A DNA stretch of 64,000 nucleotides. Source: Penium margaritaceum (lineage: Eukaryota; Streptophyta; Zygnematophyceae; Desmidiales; Peniaceae). Positions 22,491 to 32,680 of this stretch are shown one piece after another. Positions within the stretch are counted from its first letter, which is position 1. Every line of letters begins with the position of its first letter. Location of the stretch: the NCBI GenBank assembly GCA_023375785.1, contig SZWC01008545.1, forward strand, positions 4,932 to 68,931, in the 5' to 3' direction. Both the position numbers and the translations under genes were made by a program. The notes under the pieces are model-generated. The model saw only the letters and a list, made by a program, of their open reading frames with translations, was not told the origin of the DNA and did not search any database.

Positions 22491-23030
22491 GTAACGAAAC
22501 AGGGGGAATCGACATTTTCGCCGAATGTTTTTACCGAATCTGACACAGCTATGAAAAAAAAGCGGGGGAGTAATCACATATCCACAGATTTTTTGATATC
22601 TATTGACATATCCACGTTCCGCATATTAATCATGCCATATCCAATTCTGGATATCTTTGCTTCTTTGGTAACGCTATACCCAGAGAGCATGCAAAAAAAC
22701 CTTCATATCGAAATGTATACACTATGTCGACGCCGCATGCCATTGAGCGACAGCATGCTGACGTCATCATTCATGAAAGAAAATTCACAAACCGTTGAAT
22801 AGAGGGGTTTGTGACTTTTCTATCAAAGGTTTGCGAGGATTTTATGTGTGGGCTCCGAAACACCGCATGAGGGGACCTGTTGGGTCCCGCTATTGTGGGG
22901 CCCAACAAGAGTACGCGGAAGAATAAAACCCTAAAACCCAGAGCGTAATTTGGGGTAGGGTTTGAAAGCCGTTTTCATGTAATAAATTGGGTTTTATTTC
23001 TTAAAAAATCAAAAAAGGCATTTTTACTCG

Positions 23031-23199
23031 ATCACGATCGAGCGATGAGCCTTTTTTTAATTTTGGACTCGCAAACCCCCATTTGCGGATGTAGGGTTTA
23101 ATGTTTGTGCGGGCTCCGATCGCGCAAACATAGAAAACAGTAAATCCACGAATGGGGGTTTGCGAGTCCAGAAAAATAAGGCTCATCGCTCGATTGTGA
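23031..23199. repeat. Long imperfect foldback in R1 copy 2
   Basis: Arms of about 58 bp (23031-23090 and 23143-23199) pair around a 52-nt loop, joining the tcgagcgatgagcc and ggctcatcgctcga strings and the gactcgcaaacccccat and atgggggtttgcgagtc strings. The loop holds a smaller tgtttgtgcg/cgcgcaaaca hairpin. Confidence 0.85.
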
Positions 23200-23208
23200 T
23201 TCTCGGGA

Positions 23209-23234
23209 CGAGGGGGTGACACGTCACCCCCTCG
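23209..23234. repeat. 26-bp palindrome in R1 copy 2
   Basis: CGAGGGGGTGAC and GTCACCCCCTCG are exact inverse arms separated by two bases. Confidence 0.9.
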
Positions 23235-23283
23235 CTTCGCTCGATCGGCGACTTGCATCACCGATGTGACATGGCCATGCTAT

Positions 23284-23574
23284 GGGTACGGTATTAAAAA
23301 AAAAATTGGTTATGGCGGGTGAATATTCATCTCACGAAAATTTCTCAGGCTTCCGTTGACGCTTCCACGGATATATCATCCATATCGCCAACTAAAAAAG
23401 AGTGTTATTTTTCGACAAAAACATATCAAAGCCACACTCTTTGCACATTGCAACGATGACACGTAGATAGATGGCGGGTTAAATCGACACTAGGGCCCAG
23501 TTTCTCACCTTGTCCCAACATTAGACCCGCACCGACAGATAAATCAGCACCACAGCCTGTGCTCAGATCAAGAT
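23284..23574. other. Gap between R1 copy 2 and copia A, nothing recognised
   Basis: AT-rich sequence with an A-run near 23295. No open frame or repeat is supported. Confidence 0.4.
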
Positions 23575-24213
23575 TGTAAGAAACTGCCAGGCCGTTTCCT
23601 AGGCTTTCTGCTGCTGACGTGGCGACATTTTCCAGTCAGCTAGCACACTAGCAAGCAAGCAGGTGGAAGAAACAACAAGGGTTAGGCTAGGGAGACGAGC
23701 AAAGTCTCGTAACATCCAATAGCTTAGTAATGTAGAGAGAAATGACAATTGACAAGCACACAACATAAATACTTGCCGCGGCTCACGACGGGTGTCGCAC
23801 GCGGCAGTGTCTGTCTTAAAACCAGTCCAAAACCGCTCTTTTGGCCATAACTCCACGCACAGGAATCTAAACGTAACATCGTATGAACTTGGAGATGTAG
23901 AATCTCGAGTCGGACGCTACGACTGGTCACACGCACAATTCTGCCATCAATAGGTTGACAATACGAAACATGCAAATCGGGCTCGAGAGCTCGTCCACCG
24001 AGAAAACTCTAGCGACTACAGGAAAACTTTAGAGCACCCTAGCAAGCACCCGAGACGTCGTGGCAACTCTTTGGTAGTTGCTGGTGAGTGGAGCCACCAT
24101 GCGTCGGTGCTCTGGTGCCAACTCGGTCCACAACAAGGATCTACACGCGCATGGACACGTCCGAGTGGTCACAATAAGCTTTGCAAACAGACAGGACGAC
24201 ACATATCACAACA
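23575..24213 (-). repeat. 3' LTR of copia A
   Basis: The right edge cacaaca is followed by atccccca, a polypurine tract on the minus strand. The left edge tgtaag gives TG...CA-type ends. Bases 23730-24120 are clearly similar to 15795-16190 and 21510-21910 in the gag-only element's LTRs. Confidence 0.7.
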
Positions 24214-26264
24214 ATCCCCCATGACCCGATGGTACGCATGTCCATACACATACAGATTTGACACAAGTGCGCAACGATATCCTCAACGGTCCATCCTCAC
24301 ACACCCCACTCTCAGCCACTCTCAAGCAAAGGGTGAAGCTCGTCAGATTGAATGGCCACCATGAGCTTTCCGCGCGCCAGTGCCTTGGTCATGAAGTCAT
24401 GGCGCTGCATTTTTGTGCCGACCCACATGACGGAGTTCACCTGTCGCTCCACAAGATCACTAAAAAAACAACAATTTGCTTCGTGTGTGCATGAAACAAA
24501 CCAGAGTTCTTTGCAATGGCAAGAGCACTCTGGTTGTCGTAGCGTAGAACGAGGCAAGGCACAGACTGTCACAACTCACGAAACAGACGTAGCAGCCACA
24601 CCGCCTCAACAACCCCAGTCCCCAACGTAACATACTCAGCCTTCGATGAGCTACGTGCGATACAACCTTGTTTGCCGCTACGCCATGACACAACGGTGTC
24701 GTCCAACAGGTTACGTAGCCTGCCCGGCTGCGCCCGTCAGGGCTCCATACCCAATCAGTCAGTGTAGCCGTCAACTACCACCAAACATTGTTGTCGAAAA
24801 TAAAGTCCGAGGTACGACATGCAAACCATGTATTTTACCACTCGCACAGCCGCGTGAAGGGCTCTCGCCCAAGGACACTACAACAGCTGTGCAAGGAGGT
24901 TGACGATGAAGGCGATGTTGGATTGTGTGGTAATGGTCAAGTGCATCAAAGATCCAATCAGGCGCAAGTATAGGGTTACGTCCACTGTCTCCCCCAACTC
25001 TACTCGATCATGTACCTTCAGAGTATCCTATCCATCACGTGTGATGGGGGAGGATGCTGTGGGCACTACACTAAGGAGGTCAGCAAACTGCTCGTCCACA
25101 ACGCGAGCGTACCGTGCCTGATGTGACAAGAGTGTGCACTGCTGATGATCACATACGATCTCCATCCCAAGAAACACACCTGCAGGACGAAGGTCCTTCA
25201 TCCTGTAGGCAGTCTGAATGACTACCTTGGCCTCCTTTATGGCTTCTATCGAAGGAGATGCAAGTTGGAGGTTATCCACATAGACCATGATGGTAGTGAA
25301 GCTCTAAGTGACACGTCTCACAAAGAGAGACGGGTCAATGTCACTCTCCACGTACCCAGCACGTGTTGTTGTGTCAATAATCTCTAGGTTCAGAAACAAG
25401 GTGGCTGCTTCAATCCATACAAGGCCTTCCGTAAGTGCCAAACGTTTTCACCGACCTTGATGCCAAGTGGCTGGACCATGTAGATCTCCTCCTCTAGGTC
25501 GCCATGGAGGATCGCGTTGTTGAAATCCATCTGGAGCAGCTCCCATTCATGGTGAGCAACAACCTTGAAGAGGGTGGGAGTTGTAGTCATACGGCCAACG
25601 TGTACAAATGTATCAATGCAATCCACACCCTCAATTTTTGAGAACCACTTGGCCGTCAAGCGGGCCTTGTAGCGATCCAACGTGTCGTCAAACTTTCGTC
25701 TTCTTGCGAAAGACCCACTTCGCCTGTACAACCTTCCATCGAGACGGGAGGTCAACAAGCTCATAGACACCGTGCTCATAGATGGCTCTGAGCTCATCCT
25801 CAAAAGCAGCATGCCACTGCTCTGCATCGTCAACCGAGAGTGCCTCCTTCAACGTGCCATCAAGCGTTGTCGAGGGAGAACTCCGAGTGGCCAAAGCACA
25901 CGCCTCTGGACTAGGTCCAACCATAACCAAATTAACTACGGCATCGCAAGCGACCGAGAACTTATAGGAGACCAACATGTGGTTGACAGGACATGCGCGA
26001 TGCACCCCAGTGTAGTCTGCCTCGACACTTAGGCCAAGGGCCTTCGTTCCAGGCTCGCCACTCTGAACACTACGAGTCGAGCGTCTAGGCGCTGAGTCAG
26101 AAGTCCACTGAGCCCTAGAGACCAGTGGTCAGAGACGATTGCCGGGCTTTTAGGAGTAGCCCGAAGGTGAGGTGCTCATCTCAGGTTGTGGAGAAGGCTG
26201 CTAGGGCATAGCTTTAGAGAGAAATAGGTGCATGCACGAGAGTGGGTGTGAGTGGAGAGTCTGT

Positions 26265-26480
26265 CATTGGTGCAAAATCAGGTATGTCAGAGGGGACTAA
26301 CACTGGCACATGATCAGGTTTGCCAGGGAGGACTAGCGCTCGTACGGCATCAGGTGTACCAAAGGAGAAAAACATTGACACGTGATCAGGTGTGTCAAAG
26401 GAGACCAATACTGGTATGGGATCAGGTGTACCAGAGGGGTCCGAAACTGGCACGGGATCAGGTGTACCAGAGGGGACCGA
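26265..26480. repeat. 36-bp tandem repeat in the copia A linker
   Basis: About six units with the core atcaggtgtaccagagggg read on the minus strand as 12-residue repeats such as PSGTPDPVPVSD. They sit between the integrase and reverse transcriptase regions, where copia polyproteins have a variable linker. Confidence 0.8.
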
Positions 26481-26727
26481 TGAGGCTAGTGGACTCACAG
26501 CCACCATGGTCGGATCACTTGCAGCCGGAGACCGGACTGTAGGTGAGGAGGCCCGGACGGACCCATCTGTAGGACTGGAATTTCCCATCCGTCGGGAAGC
26601 CACAAAGGTAGGAACGTGGTCGGCGACCAGCGACAGAATGTGGGACAGGTCACGATAGGTGATAGCCTCAAAGAGAAGAGTATATTGAGACTAAAACAAT
26701 GCGATGGCGAGCAGGGTCCCAAAAGCG

Positions 26728-27736
26728 CTAGGCCTTGGACCGCGGAGAGATGCCAAGGAAGGTACACATGCAGCCTCGAGGTGAGACCTTGGATCCCTGC
26801 TGGTCTCCGGTGTTCCAGAAATAGGTGAGGGACCCCCAAACGTGAGAAAGATAGAGATTGTCATGATGGTTGAACCACAGCTTGTGCGGCATGACATGGT
26901 CCGGAAGCGGACCATGCTGCAAGCTGTTCCAGACGCACGTCATGTAGGAGAAGGCCTCAAGAGGCAAAGAACTTTGAAAGACCACACTCAGACCGCATAG
27001 CATGAACCGCATCCTCCATGGTATGGTTCTAACGCTTAGACACACCATTTTGCTGTGGTGTAGCAGGGGCGGAGAGCTGGTGAAAAGTACCGTGCTCAGA
27101 AAATTTGGCATCCATCTCGTCTAAGATCTCGCCGCCACGATCCGAGCGGAACGTATGTAGGATGTGACGAGACTGACGCCAAGCCATCACCATCCATAGG
27201 TGGACTGCCAGCGTGGCATCGCTCTTGTGGTGGAGGCTGTAGAACCACCGCATCCGGGTGAAGTTAACGGTCAAGGTGAGAACATATCGACCCCGACCTG
27301 AGAGGAACTCGACTGGGAGAGGACCGAGAAGGTCCGAGTGGACCAACTCTAGTGGATGAAGTGCCCGGGAGGAGGCGTCAAGGTAAGAACAATAATGCAT
27401 CTTATCCTGGACGCAAAAAAGAAAAAGGGTCTTTGGCGGCTTCTCAAAGGAAGCCGCATCAAGACCGAGGAGTGGCCGAGTTTGAATGAGCTTGGACACA
27501 ATGTCCGAGCTCACATGGCAGAGGCAACGATGTAGCAAGAACTGATGCTTAGGGGAGAGAACACAAGTGAAAAACACATGATTGAGTTCATCAACAATGG
27601 AGGTATGAAGCACGATGGCACATGTGTCAAGAGTAGTCATTGTGGTAGAGTGAGCAGAGTGATCAACAATCAGACCCATCCTAGTGCATGTGCAAACAGA
27701 GAGCAGGTTGAGCTCAAGATGAGGGACAAAGAGCAC
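26728..27736 (-). other. Copia A integrase region
   Basis: The sequence shows an HHCC-type segment (HRCLCHVSSDIVSKL and downstream Cys residues), then HSDLLGP, FRSDRGGE and PQQNGVSKR, the landmarks of the copia integrase catalytic core. It is part of the fossil element. Confidence 0.8.
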
Positions 27737-29367
27737 AAGGGGCCAGCCAGATCATCAAATCGCACAACCCCAACTCTGTACGTAGGCAAAAACTGACCAG
27801 ACCCTGTGTGAACGGATCGAATGGAAGCAATACGACCGAGCACAACAAAGTCACTAAGACGACGCGTCATGTGATGAGTGGCACCAGAGTTAATGATCCT
27901 GGTGCCACTTGGCTCACAACCAATCGTCGACACTGGGCAACATGCCATAGAATAATCTGCCTCTATAAGACGTGCAGTAGAGGAATCAGGACAACAACAA
28001 ACAACACGGATCTGTGACTAGTCAAGCTTGTGAGTACTGACAGGTCTATCCTCATTTCAAGCCAACTGAGCTCCACCACAAGAATCATTACGAGCAACAT
28101 ACGTAGTCAGACAAGCTCTCTCCATTCCACTCGATTGTGACAACACACTTATACCTCCCTGAGTACGAAGCATCAGCAGCTGACAAAGCTCCATGTTCGT
28201 GCGATCCCAAGGGTCCATATCACCGATGCTGCCTAGTGAATCGGATGCGTCTACTACAGTCGTGGTCACGCTGCATCCAGTACGTGTGTCACTTGAGGAA
28301 ATCCGCTACGCGTGTACCGCTTGAAGGCCCTACATGATCCGCGGCCAGTCAAGGGGCTACTCACACTCCGTGTATCAGTGTGTACCTCCACAGTTGTAGC
28401 ACTGGAAAGAACATCCACTACCACTACTCGACGACTGCAGCTACTACTGCTACTGTCCCTTCCCACATTTTCTTTTCCCTTTCTTCCCCTATGCAACCGC
28501 TACAACATCCAGAGTGTAGCCGCTTTGTATAGAGAAGGAGGATGATTCAGCGATGGGGGTGGGACTGGTGAGCTAGGACAGAGGCGTAGAAGGGATCACA
28601 GTCACTATTGCATCAAGTAGACTTTGATGATGGGCGATAGCAGCCTCATGAGCCGATGTGGCCTGGAGGAAGTAGCGATGGCCCAAGGAAGCAGCTACAA
28701 TGACACTGACAACTGAGAGAGAGCCACACGGTCGAAGCCCGTAAGGAGCTTCACGTGGTCCAAGTGTGCTCCCATCATGATGGTGTCGAGTTTCCACAAC
28801 TTCGTCCCGCCATCGGTCTTAAGGTGCGTGTAAAGGCACATCGCGCACCACCAGTAGTCAACTGTAAGCTCCAGGGGACCTGCCGGAGGGAGTGAAACTC
28901 ATGCACATAGGCCACCCTCGTGGCATGGGTCTCCGCAGCAAGAAGTGTCCGGGCCAGTTCCCAGCCCTTGCGCGGATCTGCTCCTCTCTCAGTCTCGGTC
29001 TCACCCAAGAAGGGTCGGAAGTCGACCACAGTATTACGCGACATGGCATATGTCTGAAACCTGTGTGGTGGCAGTTCTAATATGCCTGACGGATCTGCAC
29101 TTTGTTCATGGCTACTTTTGTGCAAACTCTGAGTCAAAACGTGAGCTTTTTGGTCGCCTCACGCTATGTTTGTGGGAGTTGGACAAAGTTGTGAGACAAT
29201 CACATTTGTGAAGGGAATAGCACAATTTTGCATACGTTTTTGTACATAGACATGACGTGAATATTTGTAGGGCTATTAATGAGCAATCGTAAAACCAAAC
29301 CGTGCGTGATTTGGATCAACGCAGCTCTTGCTACGTCAACCAAAGTACAGTATCCCAATCCAGCCGC

Positions 29368-29655
29368 TCAGTCGACGGCGCACACTATGTCACCCGTCGA
29401 GGCGCCGTCACACATCAAGGACCCATCAAAATGCCTTTCTGGAGGCGATGTTGTCCCTATACGTAGTGGCGGTGTCTCTTGCTCCTTTGGGGTCTGTTTT
29501 GATGAGTTAACCATCGAGTTCGATGATGGGGATTGATGTGGTTCAAAACCTGTCTGAGGACCTACAGTAAGCATTTTGACTGTCCTCGAGTAACAAAACG
29601 TTCTACTGAGTTTCGGAATTTGAGCAAGGATTTTGGCTAAGTCCCTCTGTAACAA
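29368..29655 (-). other. Short conserved open frame in the copia B LTR
   Basis: A 95-codon frame contains TGFEPHQSPSSNSMVNSS and ends HFDGSLMCDGASTGDIVCAV. The other LTR copy (63391-63621, plus strand) keeps a matching frame with the same stop. The opposite strand is also open in both copies (29279-29536 here), ending FDELTIEFDDGD. I recognise no domain. Confidence 0.35.
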
Positions 29656-29669
29656 CCTGCACTGCTAGA

Positions 29670-29692
29670 TCCGGTGGATATTATCCACCGGA
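29670..29692. repeat. Perfect 10-bp hairpin in the copia B LTR
   Basis: TCCGGTGGAT and ATCCACCGGA are exact inverse arms around a 3-nt loop. Confidence 0.85.
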
Positions 29693-30048
29693 CGCCTCGG
29701 TATTCTTCCGGAGAAAATTCCCCAGATGGATATTTGTTACTCGTTCTGGTCAATGATTCACCAGTAGTCGAATCCGGGCCAACTCCCAGAGCCACCGCGC
29801 ACACCCTAACTCTGGAAGCCCATATCTCCCTCGTTACCTGTCCAGCTCCGGTGAGACAACTTCCACTGGATTCAGCAACTTGTCACCTTTAAGGGGCAAT
29901 CCTCAAGCTACTAGTTCCAAATACAAGGATTTTCCTCTCTCTCTAGCGGCTCATTGGCGCCTCTCGGCGCCGCACTTGGGCATGCGGAGGGGCAAAGTTC
30001 CAACCTTCTCCCCCTTGCACCTGCCATGCCCTCTGCTCATGCTTGCTC

Positions 30049-30699
30049 TCACTCATCTTCTGTTGCATCCTCTAGCCCATCATTAGTGGTCATCGCAAGC
30101 CCGGCCATGCTCATGGCGTGTAGGTTTGCGGGTTGCGCTTTGGTCGAGCAATCCGCAAGCATGTTGTGCGTGCTGTAGTGCTGTAGCATCACCTGCCCAT
30201 TTTTTACCATGTCCCGTGCGTAGTGATAACGCACGTCAATGTGCTTCGTCCTCTTGTGATGCTTCAGGTTATTGGTCTGCGATATGGAGCCGGTGTTCTC
30301 CTCTTGCACCACCGTAGGCTCCTGCTGCGGCACACCCAGCTTCCCTAGCAACCTCCAGAGCCAAAGCGCCTCCTTGAATGCCTCGGCCAAGTACTCTGTT
30401 TCCACTGTGGAGGTGGCGATGCAGTCTTGCATCCTGCTGTACCACAAGACCACTGCACTAGCGAGGAAGAACACGTAGATGGATGTGGACCTCTGCTTGT
30501 CCACATCACCAGCGTAATCTGCAACCATATAACAGACCAAACGCAAGGAATCCACCTGCCCCTTGCTGTCAACCTCAAGGGCGCATGCCGTTTTGCTTAT
30601 AGGTAGTGGAGGATGCGCTTGACTGCTTGCGAGTGTAATGGCCATGGATCGACCACGTACCTGCTCACTTTGCCCACCGTGTAGGCCAAGTCTGGTCAA
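30049..30699 (-). other. Copia B RNase H region
   Basis: A 216-codon frame with CIATSTVETEYLAEAFKEAL, the KHIDVRYHYARDMV box and MLADCSTKA is the standard end of a copia polyprotein. It is part of the fossil. Confidence 0.85.
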
Positions 30700-32185
30700 A
30701 TTGCCACCATGGCGTACATGAGGCTACCCACCGTCAACTAGTAGGGCACCCCTGCCATATCCTCCCGCTCTTCTTTTGTCTGTGGCACCATTAATGCACT
30801 CAGTGCACAGGTTGTGGAGACCAGACTGCCAACTTGTTTGGAGTCCTCCATGCTGTACTACTTCAACACCTTGGCCACGTATTTGTTTGTCCTAACTCAA
30901 GCGTGTGTGCCCTTCGGTTCCGCAAGATGCTCACCTTGGGATAGTTCCCCAGCTTCTCCATGTCCGACATCTAGAATCTGTTGCTCAGCTGCTCTTTCAA
31001 CTGCTGTAGGCTCTGCAAGTCTGTCGAGCACAAATTAGGCCATCCATGTAGAGTGCGACAATCTGATGGAGCTTCTTGTCGCGCCGCACGTACACGTTGT
31101 AATCCGACTCACAGCGCTTGAAGCTGAGTTGTGCCATGAAGCTGTCCATCTATTGGTACCAACACCTGGGTGATTGTTTTAGCCTGTACAAGGACTTTCC
31201 CAACTTGCACATCCTGCCCTCCAATGCCACCAACCCCTTTGGCACCTCCATGTAGATCTCTTTCTCTATGATGCCTTTGGAGAAGGCCGTCTTCACGTCC
31301 ATTTGGTGGAACTCCATGTCCTTTGCAACCGCCACCACAAAGATCACCCGGATTCTTGTGAACTTGGCAATATGAGTGAACATCTGATCGTAGTACTCGC
31401 CCTTATATTGTGCATATCCCTTCGCCACCACCCGAGCCTTGTATTTTTCAACCACACCGTCCTTTGTGAACTAAGTCCATAAGACCCACTTTGAGCCGAT
31501 GACATTGGCATCTTCGAGCCTGTCAACCAACACCCATGTGTTATTTTCCATTATGGACGCCAATTCAGATTTGATGGCTATGTCCCATTGCTGCCCTTTG
31601 GGTCGCGCAAGTGCCTCTTGCATGGTACTCGGCTCCATTGATGCATCCAGCATGTACCGCGTCATGCCGATCCATCGACAGTTGCTTACGTCGAAGCGCT
31701 TCCCCACTTTCCGCTACCTCTTGCTATGGCATGCCAGTTTTGGTGGCGCCTCATGTCTCTGATGCGAACCCTCTGACTCTGCATGCTCTGGTGATTTTTC
31801 AACAGCACGGCTCCCCGAGGGTCTCTCCCGCTCCGGAGAAACATTGCCCGGACGGGCGGCGTGTCCAGTGGTTTTTCCACCAACGTCCGATGGGTACTCC
31901 GCCGAGAGTGCGCGCCTTGGCACCCTTTGTGCCTCATTCGCGGAATCCATCTGGTGGATCTCCTCATCAGCTTGATCGTCATCGGATTCCTCCGCGTTGG
32001 CTATCACCGCTGATGTGTTCAATGGTATGCACCTTTTCCACTGGCTAGCTGGCTGGTTGCACGAAAAGACAAGGCATACACTGCTCTATGGAGTATGTCT
32101 CCTTGGTAGGTTCTGAGATAGGCCAGGAATGCACTGCCCATAATGGGTATGTCCCTTGTAGATCATTATAGGAAACAAAAAATTG

Positions 32186-32254
32186 TGGCCTAGTTGGGAC
32201 AGGCGTCGGAGCTCAAGGGTCGCGGGCTCAAACCCCGCGACGACCGCATTTTTT
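32186..32254 (+). promoter_or_regulatory. tRNA-like RNA polymerase III promoter candidate in the copia C LTR
   Basis: TGGCCTAGTTGG (32186-32197) fits the tRNA A-box consensus. GCGGG-CTCAAAC-CCCGC (32222-32238) has the 5-bp stem and 7-nt loop of a tRNA T-arm, with a B-box-like core. A run of six T (32249-32254) follows, as in a polymerase III terminator. The right LTR has the same segment at 37572-37630. Too little lies between the boxes for a real tRNA gene. Activity is inferred only. Confidence 0.45.
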
Positions 32255-32414
32255 CTTTGTGGCCCAAAATGGGACAGGAAGCTTCTAGGAAGCTTACTAG
32301 AGCCTGGCTTGAGGATGACACTTGGCGGTCTTAGGACGCGCCAAGTAGGACAATAGGCTGAGGTTGGTTCCTGTGGAGCCACTATGAGCAGAAGCATTAG
32401 CGATGCTTTGCAAG

Positions 32415-32422
32415 TATAAAAG
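32415..32422 (+). promoter_or_regulatory. TATA box candidate of the copia C LTR
   Basis: TATAAAAG lies about 250 bp before the end of the left LTR and is repeated at 37801-37808 in the right LTR. LTR retrotransposon transcription usually starts some 30 bases downstream of such a box. Confidence 0.5.
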
Positions 32423-32665
32423 CCTGTGTCCTGCATGCATCCATTTACAATTCTTGCCTTTGAGACTCCTCACAGAGTGTCCAACCAAAGGTAGACACTA
32501 AAGACCAACATGCGGACTTCGTGAGGTTGCAAACCAAACGAACCTAAAGTGTGGATCCCTCGTTCGAGGGTGATATGTTATCTTTGTTGCAATACCAGGA
32601 GCGGTTGGTGGCCTCCCGTGTCGGGACCCGTTTTCTAGACCGTTGCTATCCGGCGCATTGACAAA

Positions 32666-32680
32666 GGGTTATGGGCCCAC
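32666..32680 (+). other. Half-tRNA primer-binding site of copia C
   Basis: GGGTTATGGGCCCAC follows the LTR by two bases. It is the exact complement of the anticodon arm of plant initiator-Met tRNA (GUGGGCCCAUAACCC), not of the tRNA 3' end. This is the half-tRNA priming used by hemivirus-type copia elements such as Drosophila copia. Confidence 0.8.

Larger units (their letters stand above)
22724..23283 (+). repeat. R1 repeat, copy 2
   Basis: A ~560-bp non-coding repeat that starts atgtcgacg. It has hairpins at 22786-22813 (cacaaacc/ggtttgtg) and near 22880-22910 (gttgggtccc/ggggcccaac), an ataaaaccctaaaaccc segment, a long foldback (23031-23199) and a 26-bp palindrome (23209-23234). There is no coding capacity. 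It matches 54609-55167 and 57113-57672 along their lengths. Confidence 0.8.
23575..29050 (-). mobile_element. Copia A: Ty1/copia fossil, 5' end lost
   Basis: From its 3' LTR (23575-24213) the minus strand shows, in reverse element order, RNase H (about 24.25-25.0 kb), reverse transcriptase (about 25.0-26.0 kb), a repeat-rich linker, integrase (about 26.7-27.7 kb), a protease active-site region (SGATHHM, about 27.87-27.9 kb) and a gag region (about 28.3-29.05 kb). Integrase before reverse transcriptase is the copia order. The 5' end meets the copia B LTR at 29051, and no second LTR is seen. The coding region is broken, with roughly ten or more interruptions. Its LTR is related to that of the gag-only element. 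Confidence 0.85.
29051..30002 (-). repeat. Probable 3' LTR of copia B
   Basis: The left edge tgtctgaaacctgtgtggtg aligns with the copia B 5' LTR end at 40463 and with a copy ending at 63945. The right edge (..gttcca) is followed by ccttctccccctt, a polypurine tract on the minus strand just before the RNase H stop. The implied length is about 950 bp. The inner half, from about 29665, has no second copy in the window, so the right edge rests on the polypurine tract. Confidence 0.55.
32016..32663 (+). repeat. 5' LTR of copia C
   Basis: 648 bp with TG...CA ends. It contains a TATA-like box (32415-32422) and a tRNA-like segment with A and B boxes (32186-32254). Confidence 0.95.

Noticed and set aside
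26214-26603. Secreted Pro-rich repeat protein
   Set aside because: The repeat sits exactly in the linker between copia A integrase and reverse transcriptase on the same strand.
32186-32254. A true tRNA gene
   Set aside because: A-box and T-arm are too close to leave room for a full anticodon arm and acceptor pairing, and the segment repeats in both LTRs of one element.
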